Source: Vibrio chagasii (GTDB lineage Bacteria; Pseudomonadota; Gammaproteobacteria; Enterobacterales; Vibrionaceae). Taken from it: a stretch of DNA of 64,000 nucleotides. This document shows positions 49,380 to 59,155 of the stretch, in pieces (position 1 is the first letter of the stretch; every line of letters starts with the position of its first letter). The translations under genes and the position numbers were made by a program. The stretch is taken from assembly GCF_024347355.1 (NCBI RefSeq), contig NZ_AP025465.1, positions 2,232,001 through 2,296,000 on the forward strand, read 5' to 3'. Below the pieces are notes generated by a model. It was not told the origin of the DNA, did not search any database, and worked only from the letters and a program-made list of their open reading frames with translations.

Positions 49380-52300
49380 ATGTCTCAACAATACTCAGAG
49401 CTTTTCTGTCAAAGTAATTACTCCTTTCTTGAGGGGGCTTCGCACGCGGAAGAGCTGGTTTTACAAGCCGACTTTTTACGCTACAAAGCACTTGCGGTCA
49501 CCGACGAGTGCTCGGTCGCGGGTATCGTTAAGGTTCATTCTGCAATCAAGCAACACAAACTGTCGATCAAGCAGATTGTCGGAAGCATGTTTTGGCTAAA
49601 TGAAGAGTGCCAAATGGTTTTGCTGTGCCCAAATAGAAAGGCCTATGCCGAACTGTGCCGTATTATTACTAACGCTAGACGTCGTAGCAGCAAAGGACAT
49701 TATCAGCTCTCTGAGTGGGATATCATGTCGGCTAAGCACTGCTTCATTCTATGGCTTCCTCAACAGAAAACTGAAGACGCCCATTGGGGACAGTGGCTTT
49801 CACAACATCACTCAGGTCGATTGTGGATTGGCTTGCAACGACACCTAAAACAGACCGATCAGAAGTACATCGATTACTGTGTGGAGCTGTCACATCATCA
49901 TCACCTACCAATGACAGCTTGTGGCGGCGTGTTGATGCACAATGCTAATCGTCTGCCCTTGCAGCACTCACTCACTGCAATTAAATACCAAAAGCCCATT
50001 ACCGAAGTGGGCACCCATCTATTGGCGAATGCCGAGCGCTGTTTGCGAAGCATCAATAAGCTCTCTCATATCTTTAAAACAGAGTGGCTAGAAGAGAGCA
50101 ATCGCATCGCTGAGCTGTGTGACTTTGATTTGGATAGCTTGCGATACGAATACCCAAGTGAGCTGATCCCTCAAGGTGAAACTCCCATGAGTTATCTGCG
50201 CATGTTGGTCGAGAAAGGCAAACAGGCTCGCTTCCCACAAGGTGTCCCTAGTGACATTCAACAGATCATCGATAAAGAGTTAGGGCTTATTGACGAGCTC
50301 GACTACCCTTTCTTCTTCCTGACGATCCATGACATCGTCATGTTTGCCAAAAGCCAAGGCATTCTTTATCAAGGTCGAGGTTCAGCGGCCAATTCCGTGG
50401 TTTGTTACTGCCTAGAGATCACCTCTGTCGACCCAAGGCAGATCTCAGTACTGTTCGAACGCTTCATCAGTAAAGAGCGTGATGAGCCGCCCGATATTGA
50501 TGTCGACTTTGAGCATGAACGCCGCGAAGAAATCATCCAATACATCTATCAAAAATACGGTAGAGAACGTGCTGCGCTTGCTGCTACGGTCATTTCTTAT
50601 CGCTTCAAAAGTGCAGTAAGGGATGTAGGTAAAGCACTGGGACTACAGGAGACCCAGCTTGATTACTTCATTAAGAACACCAACCGCAGAGATAAAAGCC
50701 TAGGTTGGCAGGCTCAGCTCACGCTATTAGGGCTACAACCTGAATCTTTAAAAGGTCAGCAGTTTATCCATTTAGTTAATGAAATCATCGGCTTTCCACG
50801 TCACCTGTCTCAGCATGTGGGCGGCTTTGTGATCTCTTCTGGACCTTTGTATGAATTGGTTCCAGTCGAGAACGCCGCAATGCACGATCGCACAATTATT
50901 CAATGGGATAAGGATGACCTTGAAACTCTGGGGCTGCTTAAAGTTGATGTACTTGCACTTGGTATGCTGTCTGCCATTCGAAAATGCTTCGACCTGATCA
51001 AGCGTATTCATGGTCGCTCGTTAACGATCGCAGAGATCACTCGCCTTAAAGATGATCCTCAAGTTTATGGCATGATTCAACGAGCAGACACCGTTGGCAT
51101 ATTCCAGATTGAGTCACGAGCCCAAATGAGCATGCTTCCAAGGCTCAAGCCAAGGACGTACTACGACTTGGTGATTCAAATCGCTATCGTACGCCCAGGT
51201 CCTATTCAAGGTGACATGGTGCACCCTTATCTCAAGCGTCGTGATGGTATTGAGCCAATCAGCTATCCCTCGAAAGAGGTTGAATCCGTTCTATCGCGCA
51301 CTATGGGTGTGCCTATATTCCAAGAGCAAGTGATAAAACTCGCCATGGTCGCCGCAGGGTTTACAGGTGGTGAGGCGGATCAGCTCAGACGTGCGATGGC
51401 CGCTTGGAAGAAAAACGGCAACGTATTTAAATTTAAAACCAAAATCATTGAAGGCATGCAAAAGCGAGGCTATGACACTGAATTTGCCGAGCAAATCTTT
51501 AAACAGATATGTGGCTTTGGTGAGTACGGCTTCCCGGAAAGTCATTCCGCTTCGTTTGCAGTACTCGCGTATTGTTCAGCTTGGTTAAAATGCTATTACC
51601 CTGAGTGCTTCTACGCCTCCTTACTGAATAGCCAACCTATGGGGTTCTACAGCCCATCGCAATTGGTACAAGATGCTCAGCGACACAATGTAGCGATACT
51701 CCCAGTATGCGTGAATACCTCTCAAGACAACCACACCGTTGTCTCTCAGCAAAACGGTTTAGCCATACGTTTAGGGATGAGACAAATCAAAGGCTTGAGT
51801 GAACATGGTATCCAGAGTGTGTTAGCTAACCGGCCGAGCTCGGGTTATCACCACCCTAACCAGGTAAAACAGTTATCAATCAACAAGAAAGACATTGAGC
51901 TACTTGCCTCAGCAAATGCGCTTCACAACGTTTCAGGTGACCGCTTTCAAACTCGCTGGGCGATTATGGACTCGGCCTCTGATCTACCCTTGTTTAGTCA
52001 AATCGATGACAGCTTTGAAAAAGATAATGACGAACAAGGATTGCGACAACCCAGCGAGATGCAGGATTTACTTGCGGATTTCACCAGTGTTGGGATCTCT
52101 TTGAATAAGCACCCCATCACGTTACTGGAAGAAGCTAACCGACTCGGTCGATTCACTCATATGAAAGACTTAAAACAACAACGACACAAATCCATGGTCA
52201 CCGTTGTTGGGCTTGTAACAGGTAAGCAATCCCCCGGAACTGCAGCAGGCGTCACCTTTGTCACACTGGAAGATAATACGGGCAATATTAATGTGGTGGT

Positions 52301-52472
52301 ATGGGGAGCAACGGCGCGCGCTCAACAGCAAGCGTATCTCACAGCCAAGGCGTTAAAGGTGCAAGGCATCCTAGAAAAAGAAGGTGAAGTGGTACATGTG
52401 ATTGCAGGTAAGCTTATCGATATTACCGATGAGATTGTTGGCTTAAAAACCAAATCGCGAGACTTTCACTAA
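49380..52472 (+). CDS. dnaE2: Error-prone DNA polymerase DnaE2 (ImuC)
   Basis: A 1030-residue C-family DNA polymerase that makes mutagenic translesion extensions. A PHP domain (about 1-200; FCQSNYSFLEGASHAEELV) leads into the palm, where the catalytic acidic motif PPDIDVDFEHERREE lies near 375-390. The GRGSAANSVVCYCLEITSVDP stretch near 335-355 and EYGFPESHSASFAVLAY near 715 are family signatures. An OB-fold follows near 925-1000. It lacks the long C-terminal tail of replicative DnaE. The imuA-imuB-dnaE2 order and the LexA box fix its role. Confidence 0.95.
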   Translation: MSQQYSELFCQSNYSFLEGASHAEELVLQADFLRYKALAVTDECSVAGIVKVHSAIKQHKLSIKQIVGSMFWLNEECQMVLLCPNRKAYAELCRIITNARRRSSKGHYQLSEWDIMSAKHCFILWLPQQKTEDAHWGQWLSQHHSGRLWIGLQRHLKQTDQKYIDYCVELSHHHHLPMTACGGVLMHNANRLPLQHSLTAIKYQKPITEVGTHLLANAERCLRSINKLSHIFKTEWLEESNRIAELCDFDLDSLRYEYPSELIPQGETPMSYLRMLVEKGKQARFPQGVPSDIQQIIDKELGLIDELDYPFFFLTIHDIVMFAKSQGILYQGRGSAANSVVCYCLEITSVDPRQISVLFERFISKERDEPPDIDVDFEHERREEIIQYIYQKYGRERAALAATVISYRFKSAVRDVGKALGLQETQLDYFIKNTNRRDKSLGWQAQLTLLGLQPESLKGQQFIHLVNEIIGFPRHLSQHVGGFVISSGPLYELVPVENAAMHDRTIIQWDKDDLETLGLLKVDVLALGMLSAIRKCFDLIKRIHGRSLTIAEITRLKDDPQVYGMIQRADTVGIFQIESRAQMSMLPRLKPRTYYDLVIQIAIVRPGPIQGDMVHPYLKRRDGIEPISYPSKEVESVLSRTMGVPIFQEQVIKLAMVAAGFTGGEADQLRRAMAAWKKNGNVFKFKTKIIEGMQKRGYDTEFAEQIFKQICGFGEYGFPESHSASFAVLAYCSAWLKCYYPECFYASLLNSQPMGFYSPSQLVQDAQRHNVAILPVCVNTSQDNHTVVSQQNGLAIRLGMRQIKGLSEHGIQSVLANRPSSGYHHPNQVKQLSINKKDIELLASANALHNVSGDRFQTRWAIMDSASDLPLFSQIDDSFEKDNDEQGLRQPSEMQDLLADFTSVGISLNKHPITLLEEANRLGRFTHMKDLKQQRHKSMVTVVGLVTGKQSPGTAAGVTFVTLEDNTGNINVVVWGATARAQQQAYLTAKALKVQGILEKEGEVVHVIAGKLIDITDEIVGLKTKSRDFH

Positions 52473-52510
52473 CAACTCAAATTACTGTTTTATATCGACA
52501 AATAAAACGA

Positions 52511-52536
52511 AAAAGGGAAGCGCCAGCTTCCCTTTA
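52511..52536. terminator. Terminator after dnaE2
   Basis: The stem aaagggaagc/gcttcccttt with loop gcca is flanked by A and T runs, and could also serve the convergent cheV. Confidence 0.85.
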
Positions 52537-52784
52537 TTTCAAATTGTTGAGTTATACCTCAACGTCAGCTTCCGTACGTCTTTTCTTAAATTCCCTATAT
52601 AGTAATAAGCTTAAAGTCATGACAACTTTAGACGTTAACCATATCATTAAAAGGAACTACCTTAAATTGTGCGTGAAAAGTTACGTGAGTAGTTGAGCAT
52701 ATTTTGTTATGAGAAATATGCTGCATCAATAATAGCAAACGTTTTCCATAAGATCACCCAAAACAGACTGCATGTCGGTATAAA

Positions 52785-53726
52785 TTACAAAATCTGACGC
52801 ATACGCTCCTGAGTTACCTCAACCAACAAGTCTGGTTGGAACTTAGAAATGAAGCGGTTACACCCTACTTTTTCAACCATTGCTTCATTAAAGCTTCCGC
52901 TTAATGAGGTATTTAGCGTAATAAACAGGTCGTACATTCTTGGGTCAGAGCGCACTTCATGAGTCAGTTTGTAGCCATCCATCTCAGGCATTTCAGCATC
53001 AGTGATCATCAATAGTATTTCTTGATTGATGTCTTTGCCTTCATCACACCAGCCCTTAAGTAAATTCAGAGCTTCTAAGCCGTCACAACATTCAATAATG
53101 TTCAAACCTAATTGCGACAAGGTGCCCTTGATTTGGTTACGCGCGGTTGAAGAATCATCAACGATAAGTACATTACGCCCTATCATCTCTTGAGCTAACT
53201 GCTCATCTAACACACCTTCAGAGATCGACACATCGTAATCGATGATCTCTGCTAGCACCTTCTCAACATCGATGATCTCAACGATTTTGTGCTGTTCTTC
53301 TTCTTGAATATGCGTGATAGCGGTTAGGTAGTTTGCACGACCTGTTGTCTTTGGTGGCGGCTGGATTTCAGTCCATGTTGTATTGACGATATTACGCACC
53401 TGTCCAACCAAGAAACCTTGTACAGTTCGGTTGTACTCCGTAATGATCAAGTTACTTTCTTGAGACTCTGCACGTGACGGCGGAAAGCCAATGGCACTTC
53501 GCAGATCAATCACAGGTACTGATTCACCACGTAAAGAAGCCACCCCTGTAATATGGTGGTGGGAGCCCGGTAAGCGAGTAAGTACCGGCACTTTTAGCAC
53601 TTCTTTAACTTTAAATACGTTAATCGCAAATAATTGGCGACTATTTAAGCTGAATAACAAGAGTTCCAGACGGTTTTCACCAACCAGTTTCGTTCTCTGA
53701 TCAACCGAATTTAAAACGCCAGACAT
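52785..53726 (-). CDS. cheV: Chemotaxis protein CheV (CheW-receiver hybrid)
   Basis: A 313-residue coupling protein from the ATG at 53726 (MSGVLNSVDQRT), which has AAGGTG upstream; a longer frame to 53744 is unlikely. An N-terminal CheW domain (about 15-165; LLFSLNSRQLFAINVFKVKEVL, SLRGESVPVIDLR) is joined to a receiver domain (about 183-310). The phospho-acceptor Asp lies in MITDAEMPEMDG, with the acidic pair in NVLIVDDSS. It links receptors to CheA with adaptive control. It is monocistronic and far from other che genes, but the window also holds one chemoreceptor. Confidence 0.94.
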   Translation of the reverse strand: MSGVLNSVDQRTKLVGENRLELLLFSLNSRQLFAINVFKVKEVLKVPVLTRLPGSHHHITGVASLRGESVPVIDLRSAIGFPPSRAESQESNLIITEYNRTVQGFLVGQVRNIVNTTWTEIQPPPKTTGRANYLTAITHIQEEEQHKIVEIIDVEKVLAEIIDYDVSISEGVLDEQLAQEMIGRNVLIVDDSSTARNQIKGTLSQLGLNIIECCDGLEALNLLKGWCDEGKDINQEILLMITDAEMPEMDGYKLTHEVRSDPRMYDLFITLNTSLSGSFNEAMVEKVGCNRFISKFQPDLLVEVTQERMRQIL

Positions 53727-53892
53727 ACAACACCTTAGTGACAAATAATAACTGTGGCTACAATAGCCTACTTCAATGGGTTAAAGCAAAGCGCTAATGC
53801 ACAGAATGCTTAAACTAAGTACAACAAATGTTGTTATACGAAGCTTAAGTACATGGAAAGGATCGGGGAAGGCTAAAAGAAGAGAAAAAGAG

Positions 53893-55110
53893 TTAGCCTT
53901 CAATAACTTTCATTAGCAACTGACCGTCGTAGAGAGCCTGCTTGATAAGCGCAGCACCAGGCATCGTTGCTTGTTTGTAGAATCGAGATTCCACCAGCTC
54001 TAAATCTTGGTGGTAAACCGATAAGCTCTGCTCTTCGATACATTTTTGAATCGCAGGGTACAGAACGCTCTTAGCTTGGTTGATGACACCACCGACTAAG
54101 ATTTTCTCTGGGTTGAACAAGTTAATCACAATGGCAATCGCAGAACCTAGATAACGGCCTAACTGCTCAATCACTTCGACCGCCAGCGGATCACCATCAG
54201 CCGCAGCAGCACAGATTTGTTCAATCGTGACATCTTCAAAAGCAGTCAGCGTGGATTCCTCACCATTGGCTAGACGCTCTTTCACTTGCTCACGAATCGC
54301 TTGTGAACTCGCAACCGTCTCTAAGCAGCCTCGGTTACCACAATGACACAGCTTGCCTTCCTTATCGATCTGGATATGCCCCAACTCACCGATGTTGCCA
54401 TGACGACCTTGTAAAACGCGGCCATCAAGAATAATCCCGGCACCTAAACCGTGGTGAATAGAGATTAAGACAGAGTTGTCATTATCTTGAGAATTACCAA
54501 ACAACTTCTCAGCCAGCGCCCACGCGCGAGTATCATTGGCAATAAAAACCGGCAAGCCCGTTTCTTTGTAGATCTCAGGACCCAAAGCTAAGTTTTCGAC
54601 ATTGTAATGCGGCATTTGCAACACAATACCCTGCTCTGAATTCACAAGGCCTGGAAGCGTGACCGCGATACTGGTTACCCTGTCGAGCTGCTCAGCATAA
54701 GTTTGGAAGAATTCGTCGATTTCATGAAGAAGACGCGCAAGTACATCATCTTGGTCGCGTTCGTGAATGTCGATCTTCGTATCGATAAGCACATCGCCGC
54801 CCAGTTCATGAAGCGCGATAGTAAGATACCCGCGTCCAAGACGCATCGACAAGAATTGCCAACCTTCATTGTTGGTTTGCAAGCCAACAGCAGGACGTCC
54901 GCGAGTCGTGGCTTCTTGAACCGTCGTCTCGTGGATAAGGTGAGCTTCCATGAGTTCACGGGTTATTTTGGTAATACTCGCCGGAGCCAACTCACTTTGT
55001 TTGGACAGATCGATACGAGAAATAGGACCTTTAAGGTCAATTAGTTTATATACACGACCAGCATTGACCTGTTTGATATGATCAATATGGCCCGGTTGAG
55101 CCATGTACAT
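53893..55110 (-). CDS. mlc: ROK family transcriptional repressor Mlc
   Basis: A 405-residue glucose-responsive repressor. The winged helix lies at about residues 8-70 (GHIDHIKQVNAGRVYKLIDLKGPISRIDLSKQSELAPASITKITRELMEAHLI), nearly collinear with E. coli Mlc. The ROK zinc site is GKLCHCGNRGCLETV near 255-269. In E. coli Mlc represses ptsG, ptsHI and malT and is sequestered by dephosphorylated PtsG. Here ptsG is about 6 kb away with Mlc-like operators. The ATG at 55110 has GGAG six bases upstream; the in-frame ATG at 55104 is less well placed. Confidence 0.92.
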   Translation of the reverse strand: MYMAQPGHIDHIKQVNAGRVYKLIDLKGPISRIDLSKQSELAPASITKITRELMEAHLIHETTVQEATTRGRPAVGLQTNNEGWQFLSMRLGRGYLTIALHELGGDVLIDTKIDIHERDQDDVLARLLHEIDEFFQTYAEQLDRVTSIAVTLPGLVNSEQGIVLQMPHYNVENLALGPEIYKETGLPVFIANDTRAWALAEKLFGNSQDNDNSVLISIHHGLGAGIILDGRVLQGRHGNIGELGHIQIDKEGKLCHCGNRGCLETVASSQAIREQVKERLANGEESTLTAFEDVTIEQICAAAADGDPLAVEVIEQLGRYLGSAIAIVINLFNPEKILVGGVINQAKSVLYPAIQKCIEEQSLSVYHQDLELVESRFYKQATMPGAALIKQALYDGQLLMKVIEG

Positions 55111-55429
55111 TTTACGCTCCAGAAATCATCAACGAGATAATTTTTTTACTTTGCGAAGTAATTGTGAAGTCACTTGGTATATCGCCGTGACCAGTATCAC
55201 GTATATACATGAATCTTTGTGTATCGAGTCAAATAGTTCGAGGAAAATTAACACCCAAATCGATAATTTACGACTTAATTTTCAGAATAAAACATCGCGT
55301 TTGAGCCCTGAATTCAATAATTAAAAGCAAATCAAGAAATATCCTCCTAGCTCCCAATAAATTATCAATTAATGCATATACTTAATTCAGTCTTTTAAAA
55401 AGATTACTGGCCTCACTCTAGGAGTATTC
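55111..55429. promoter_or_regulatory. Divergent promoter region, mlc / pykA
   Basis: 319 bases without a gene, AT-rich. Besides the CRP-like dyad at 55186-55201 I see no clear operator. The rightward pykA promoter presumably lies in the last 100 bases before 55430. Confidence 0.5.
55186..55201. promoter_or_regulatory. CRP-like site upstream of mlc
   Basis: cGTGAccagtaTCACg has the exact GTGA-N6-TCAC core of a cAMP-CRP site, with weaker flanks (C/G instead of T/A). It lies 75 bp upstream of the mlc start codon and 229 bp before pykA. E. coli mlc is also CRP-controlled. Confidence 0.5.
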
Positions 55430-56875
55430 ATGACAGCTGAATTAAGAAAAACGAAAATCGTCACAACGCTAGGCCCTTCTACCGATAAAGGTAACGTGCT
55501 TGAAGAGATCATCAAAGCAGGTGCCAATATTGTTCGTATGAACTTCTCCCACGGCAGCAGCGACGACCATATACAACGTGCAGAAAAAGTCAGAGCAATC
55601 GCAAAAAAACTGGGGACACAAATCGCTATCCTCGGCGACCTTCAAGGTCCCAAGATTCGTGTGTCGACATTCAGAGATGGAAAAATTCAACTGGCTGTTG
55701 GTGATGAATTCACCCTCGACAGCAGCCTAGGTTTAGGCGAAGGCAATCAAGAAGCCGTTGGCCTCGACTACAAAGAGCTGCCGAATGATGTCTCAGCCGG
55801 CGACATTCTGTTACTTGATGATGGACGTGTGCAACTCAAAGTCACCAAGGTCGAAGGTTGCCGCGTTCATACCGAAGTCATCATTGGCGGTCCGCTATCC
55901 AACAACAAGGGCATCAACAAAAAAGGCGGTGGGCTTTCTGCAGAAGCGCTAACCGACAAAGACAAACGAGACATCGTCACCGCCGCCCAAATCCAAGTCG
56001 ATTATCTCGCTGTCTCTTTCCCTCGTAACGGCGAAGACATGCACTACGCTCGCCAACTTGCGCGTGAAGCAGGTTTAGAAGCTCACCTGGTCGCCAAAGT
56101 AGAGCGAGCAGAGACAGTATCGACCGTTGAGAACATGGATGACATCATAATGGCTTCAGATGTGGTCATGGTGGCTCGTGGTGACCTCGGAGTAGAAATT
56201 GGAGACCCAGAGTTGGTCGGTGTACAAAAACAGCTTATACGCCGCGCTAGAGCCCTTAATCGCACTATCATCACTGCAACTCAGATGATGGAATCAATGA
56301 TCTCCGCTCCAATGCCTACCCGTGCTGAAGTAATGGATGTAGCGAACGCAGTCCTTGATGGTACTGATGCGGTAATGCTGTCTGGTGAAACCGCTGCCGG
56401 GCAATACCCAGTAGAGACGGTAAAATCGATGGCTGAAGTGTGTGTGGGCGCCGAGAAGATGGCAAACGTCAATCAGTCCAACTACCGAATTGACCGCACT
56501 TTCGTGACAGCAGAAGAAACAGTATCAATGGCAACCATCTACTCTGCCAACCACATGGAAGGCATTAAAGGTGTAGTCACGCTGACTGAGTCTGGGCGCA
56601 CTGCTTTGATGATGTCTCGCTTAAGTGCTGACATGCCTATCTACGCTTTGTCTCGTAACGAAGGAACGCTAAACCGTTGTACCTTGTATCGAGGCGTAAC
56701 CCCTATCTATTTTGAGACAGAAGCCAAAGATAGCTTTGACATTGCACTATCGACACTTGCTTGCTTAAAAGAGAAAGGTCATCTCAAGTTTGGTGATCTC
56801 GTGATCATTACTCAAGGCGATATCATGGACGTGGCTGGCTCAACCAACTGTATGAGAATCCTACCTGTCACCTAG
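55430..56875 (+). CDS. pykA: Pyruvate kinase II
   Basis: Converts PEP and ADP to pyruvate and ATP. The 481-residue protein follows E. coli PykA (480) closely: [16 protein letters not shown] at the start, [13 protein letters not shown] near residues 31-43, [16 protein letters not shown] near 64-79, the active-site region [12 protein letters not shown] near 245-256, and [11 protein letters not shown] near 279-289. The C-terminal domain is complete (to RILPVT). PykA is the AMP/sugar-phosphate-activated class. It is divergent from mlc, an arrangement conserved in Vibrio. Confidence 0.96.
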   Translation: MTAELRKTKIVTTLGPSTDKGNVLEEIIKAGANIVRMNFSHGSSDDHIQRAEKVRAIAKKLGTQIAILGDLQGPKIRVSTFRDGKIQLAVGDEFTLDSSLGLGEGNQEAVGLDYKELPNDVSAGDILLLDDGRVQLKVTKVEGCRVHTEVIIGGPLSNNKGINKKGGGLSAEALTDKDKRDIVTAAQIQVDYLAVSFPRNGEDMHYARQLAREAGLEAHLVAKVERAETVSTVENMDDIIMASDVVMVARGDLGVEIGDPELVGVQKQLIRRARALNRTIITATQMMESMISAPMPTRAEVMDVANAVLDGTDAVMLSGETAAGQYPVETVKSMAEVCVGAEKMANVNQSNYRIDRTFVTAEETVSMATIYSANHMEGIKGVVTLTESGRTALMMSRLSADMPIYALSRNEGTLNRCTLYRGVTPIYFETEAKDSFDIALSTLACLKEKGHLKFGDLVIITQGDIMDVAGSTNCMRILPVT

Positions 56876-56923
56876 CTAAAAGCAGATGAAGCAAAAAAAC
56901 AGCGACAGCATGAGATAAAAGTA

Positions 56924-56956
56924 AAAGGGTTATCGAACTAAGTTCAATAACCCTTT
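56924..56956. terminator. Terminator between pykA and the patatin-like gene
   Basis: The stem aaagggttat-c-gaac/gttc-a-ataaccctt, with one internal mismatch and a three-base loop, is flanked by T-rich sequence on the right, between convergent genes. Confidence 0.85.
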
Positions 56957-57008
56957 CTTCATTTCAGTATGTTATCTCAACAAAGCTAGCTATAGCATTC
57001 CGCCCGTA

Positions 57009-58223
57009 TTATTTATCAATAACAATACTTGTCAATTGCGGCATATGGGAACTGCGAGCGTTTTCTGTTGTGGTATAAGTTTCAACGAATCGATAGCCGG
57101 CTTCTAAACCCAATTCGTAATCATGGAGCAAATCTTCTTTGTCACTCATTAAAGAGCTCGATTTTAACGGTTTACTTGGCGCGATCTGCACCACAAAGGC
57201 ATCATCCGGAGGAGAATTCAAAAAGTCTTGAGTCAACGAGTAAGTTTGGTAGTGCACCATCAACATGTCGGCCAACCCAGAATCAAACTTATCACCAATT
57301 AAATGGCTTAAACGGTAAATATCATCAGCACCAAACAACCATCGACCGCCATTAAGTAAATCTAAATGCCCACGGTCACGCTTCTGTTCTTTAGAGCGTA
57401 GGATCTGCTGCTGGAAGAAAGAGGTCCAGTCCGTCTTCCATTGCTCCACTTTTTGTTGCCAATGGCCTTGAACACTATCGAACGATTCTCGGAACCACTC
57501 CAACTCCTCGGCAGTTACCGGTTTAGGTGCTTGAATTTTCTGTTGCTGCTGCGGAGCTTGAACTAGCGGTCTCCCCTCTTCATCCGTTACAGGTTCTGTA
57601 CGAATCACAACAATTGAACGAGCCTGCCTACGCCACGCCTCTTGAACGGGAATAGAGGCAGACACGCCGCCATCCACATAAGCACTATCACCAATCAAGA
57701 TCTCATCATTGTACAAACGAGGAATGGCACAAGTTGCTATCATCACCTTATACCAATCGTCTCCCAACAGAGGGAAGTAGTGATCTCGTAAATCTTTAGA
57801 ACCCGTTACCGCCGCATAGAAGTGCCGCTCACCTAAGGTTTGTCGCCCTAAATCAAGGTCGAGCTTGTAGGGATAAGCCATGATTTGCTCTAAGGCCCAC
57901 TCAAGCCCTAAATTCTTCCTGTGCCGTATGTAAGAGAACAGATTGAAGAACTCTGGGGAGGTGGTCAGGTCAAGGACAAAAGAGCGCCCTAAACCTTTAT
58001 CACGGCACAAATAGGCACATAAGTTAAGCGCACCTGCCGAGGTACCGAAAAACTCATCGAAAGGGTCAAAATTAGAGAGGAGAAAAGCGTCGAGAACGCC
58101 TGAGGTAAAAATACTTCTCTGTCCGCCACCTTGAGCGACCAGTGCTGTTTTACCAGCAATAAACTTAGCGTAATAATCTAAGTCTATTGCGGTATCAATA
58201 TTGGTTACGAACCCACTATTCAT
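57009..58223 (-). CDS. Patatin-like phospholipase family protein
   Basis: A 404-residue predicted lipid acyl hydrolase. The patatin catalytic dyad is visible: Ser62 in GTSAG and Asp184 in YVDGG, with the oxyanion segment QGGGQRSIFTSG near residues 31-42. It resembles E. coli YjjU in length and in the RHRKNLGLEWALEQI segment. A Gln/Pro-rich insert lies near 220-235. No signal peptide is present, so a cytoplasmic location is inferred. CAGGAAA precedes the ATG. Substrate unknown. Confidence 0.87.
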   Translation of the reverse strand: MNSGFVTNIDTAIDLDYYAKFIAGKTALVAQGGGQRSIFTSGVLDAFLLSNFDPFDEFFGTSAGALNLCAYLCRDKGLGRSFVLDLTTSPEFFNLFSYIRHRKNLGLEWALEQIMAYPYKLDLDLGRQTLGERHFYAAVTGSKDLRDHYFPLLGDDWYKVMIATCAIPRLYNDEILIGDSAYVDGGVSASIPVQEAWRRQARSIVVIRTEPVTDEEGRPLVQAPQQQQKIQAPKPVTAEELEWFRESFDSVQGHWQQKVEQWKTDWTSFFQQQILRSKEQKRDRGHLDLLNGGRWLFGADDIYRLSHLIGDKFDSGLADMLMVHYQTYSLTQDFLNSPPDDAFVVQIAPSKPLKSSSLMSDKEDLLHDYELGLEAGYRFVETYTTTENARSSHMPQLTSIVIDK

Positions 58224-58264
58224 TATTTCCTGAGTATCAAAACTCAGCCTCGCAATAAATGGTA

Positions 58265-58354
58265 TTAACTACCGATCGCAATAAAGCCAAATGAAAGAAT
58301 GATTACGTAGATGAACGCTGTAATTTGTAGGGCATTTTTCAGATTATGTTCCAT
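58265..58354 (-). CDS. 29-residue single-helix membrane peptide, YnhF-like
   Basis: A complete ORF of 29 codons, preceded by AGAGGTG. The peptide has a short polar start (MEHNLKNALQ) and one hydrophobic helix (ITAFIYVIILSFGFIAI). E. coli YnhF is also 29 residues, shares the M-x-x-(N/D)-LK-x-(A/S)-L-x-x-T opening and has the same layout. This makes the family plausible but not proven. It lies upstream of the patatin-like gene on the same strand, 41 bp before it, so the two may share a transcript. Function unknown. Confidence 0.6.
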   Translation of the reverse strand: MEHNLKNALQITAFIYVIILSFGFIAIGS

Positions 58355-58499
58355 AGACACCTCTGGCTTATTATTAATTTGTTGAGTCACTATTTAAGTA
58401 CTATCAGGTGTGTGAAGTATCTTCAAGAATCGTCGAAATTAGTCGCACGATATTGATGTAACCATCACAATTAGTAAGTGTATGGATAAGGATATACTC

Positions 58500-59093
58500 A
58501 TGAATAACAAAGCAAATATGATGACGTTGGTTGCACTTTTTTCGGTTTCGAGTGTTTATGCCTCACCGGAGATCATTATTACTCCAATGGTTGGTTATAC
58601 CGCCGGAGGGAGTGTTGAAGATCAAGATGGTAAAAACTATGACATGAAAGGATCTGAAAATTACACCTTTGCCATTGAAACGCCGCTTGAGAAAGGACGT
58701 ATTGGCTTCTTTTACTCGAATCAAAGCTCAGAGCTGGAAACGCTTAACCTAAGCTCTTCAATCCAATACCTGCACTTTCAAAGTAGTATTTACTACCCTG
58801 CATCTTCGGTTCTGTCAGGATACCTAGGCTTAGGACTGGGCGCCTCTTATGTTGATGTGGACTGGGCAAAAGATAAATACGGTTTCTCGACGTCGATTTT
58901 TGGCGGTTTAGAATATAAGTTTAGTGACCGCTTAGCGCTCAATACCCAAGTTCGTTGGTTAGGTACCGTCGTAGATAACGACACAACCGGCGTATGCAAC
59001 ATTCCAAGCAATGGCCAAGACTGCATTATTCGCTTTGATACAGACTGGATGAACCAATTCCAAGCCAATGTCGGATTAAGTTTTACTTTCTAA
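58500..59093 (+). CDS. Outer-membrane beta-barrel protein (OmpX/OmpW-like size)
   Basis: A 197-residue protein from the ATG at 58500, with AAGGAT upstream; an ATG six codons earlier is less well placed. A signal peptide ends near SSVYA. The mature protein is rich in alternating beta strands (GYLGLGLGASYVDVDWAKDKYGFSTSIFGGLEYKF near residues 110-145) and ends in VGLSFTF. Two cysteines (CNIPSNGQDC) near 168-177 may form an extracellular disulfide. Its terminator has been split by the IS element immediately downstream. Confidence 0.75.
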   Translation: MNNKANMMTLVALFSVSSVYASPEIIITPMVGYTAGGSVEDQDGKNYDMKGSENYTFAIETPLEKGRIGFFYSNQSSELETLNLSSSIQYLHFQSSIYYPASSVLSGYLGLGLGASYVDVDWAKDKYGFSTSIFGGLEYKFSDRLALNTQVRWLGTVVDNDTTGVCNIPSNGQDCIIRFDTDWMNQFQANVGLSFTF

Positions 59094-59126
59094 ATGACAA
59101 TGCATACTACAGAAATGAAAAAGCCA

Positions 59127-59136
59127 ACTAATTTAC
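59127..59136. repeat. Left copy of the 10-bp target-site duplication
   Basis: actaatttac, directly abutting the left IS end; the identical copy is at 60640-60649. Confidence 0.92.
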
Positions 59137-59155
59137 CTGTCTCTTATACACAAAT
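59137..59155. repeat. Left terminal inverted repeat (OE-like)
   Basis: CTGTCTCTTATACACAAAT, 15 of 19 positions matching the right end. It resembles the Tn5 outside end and has no GATC site. Confidence 0.92.
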
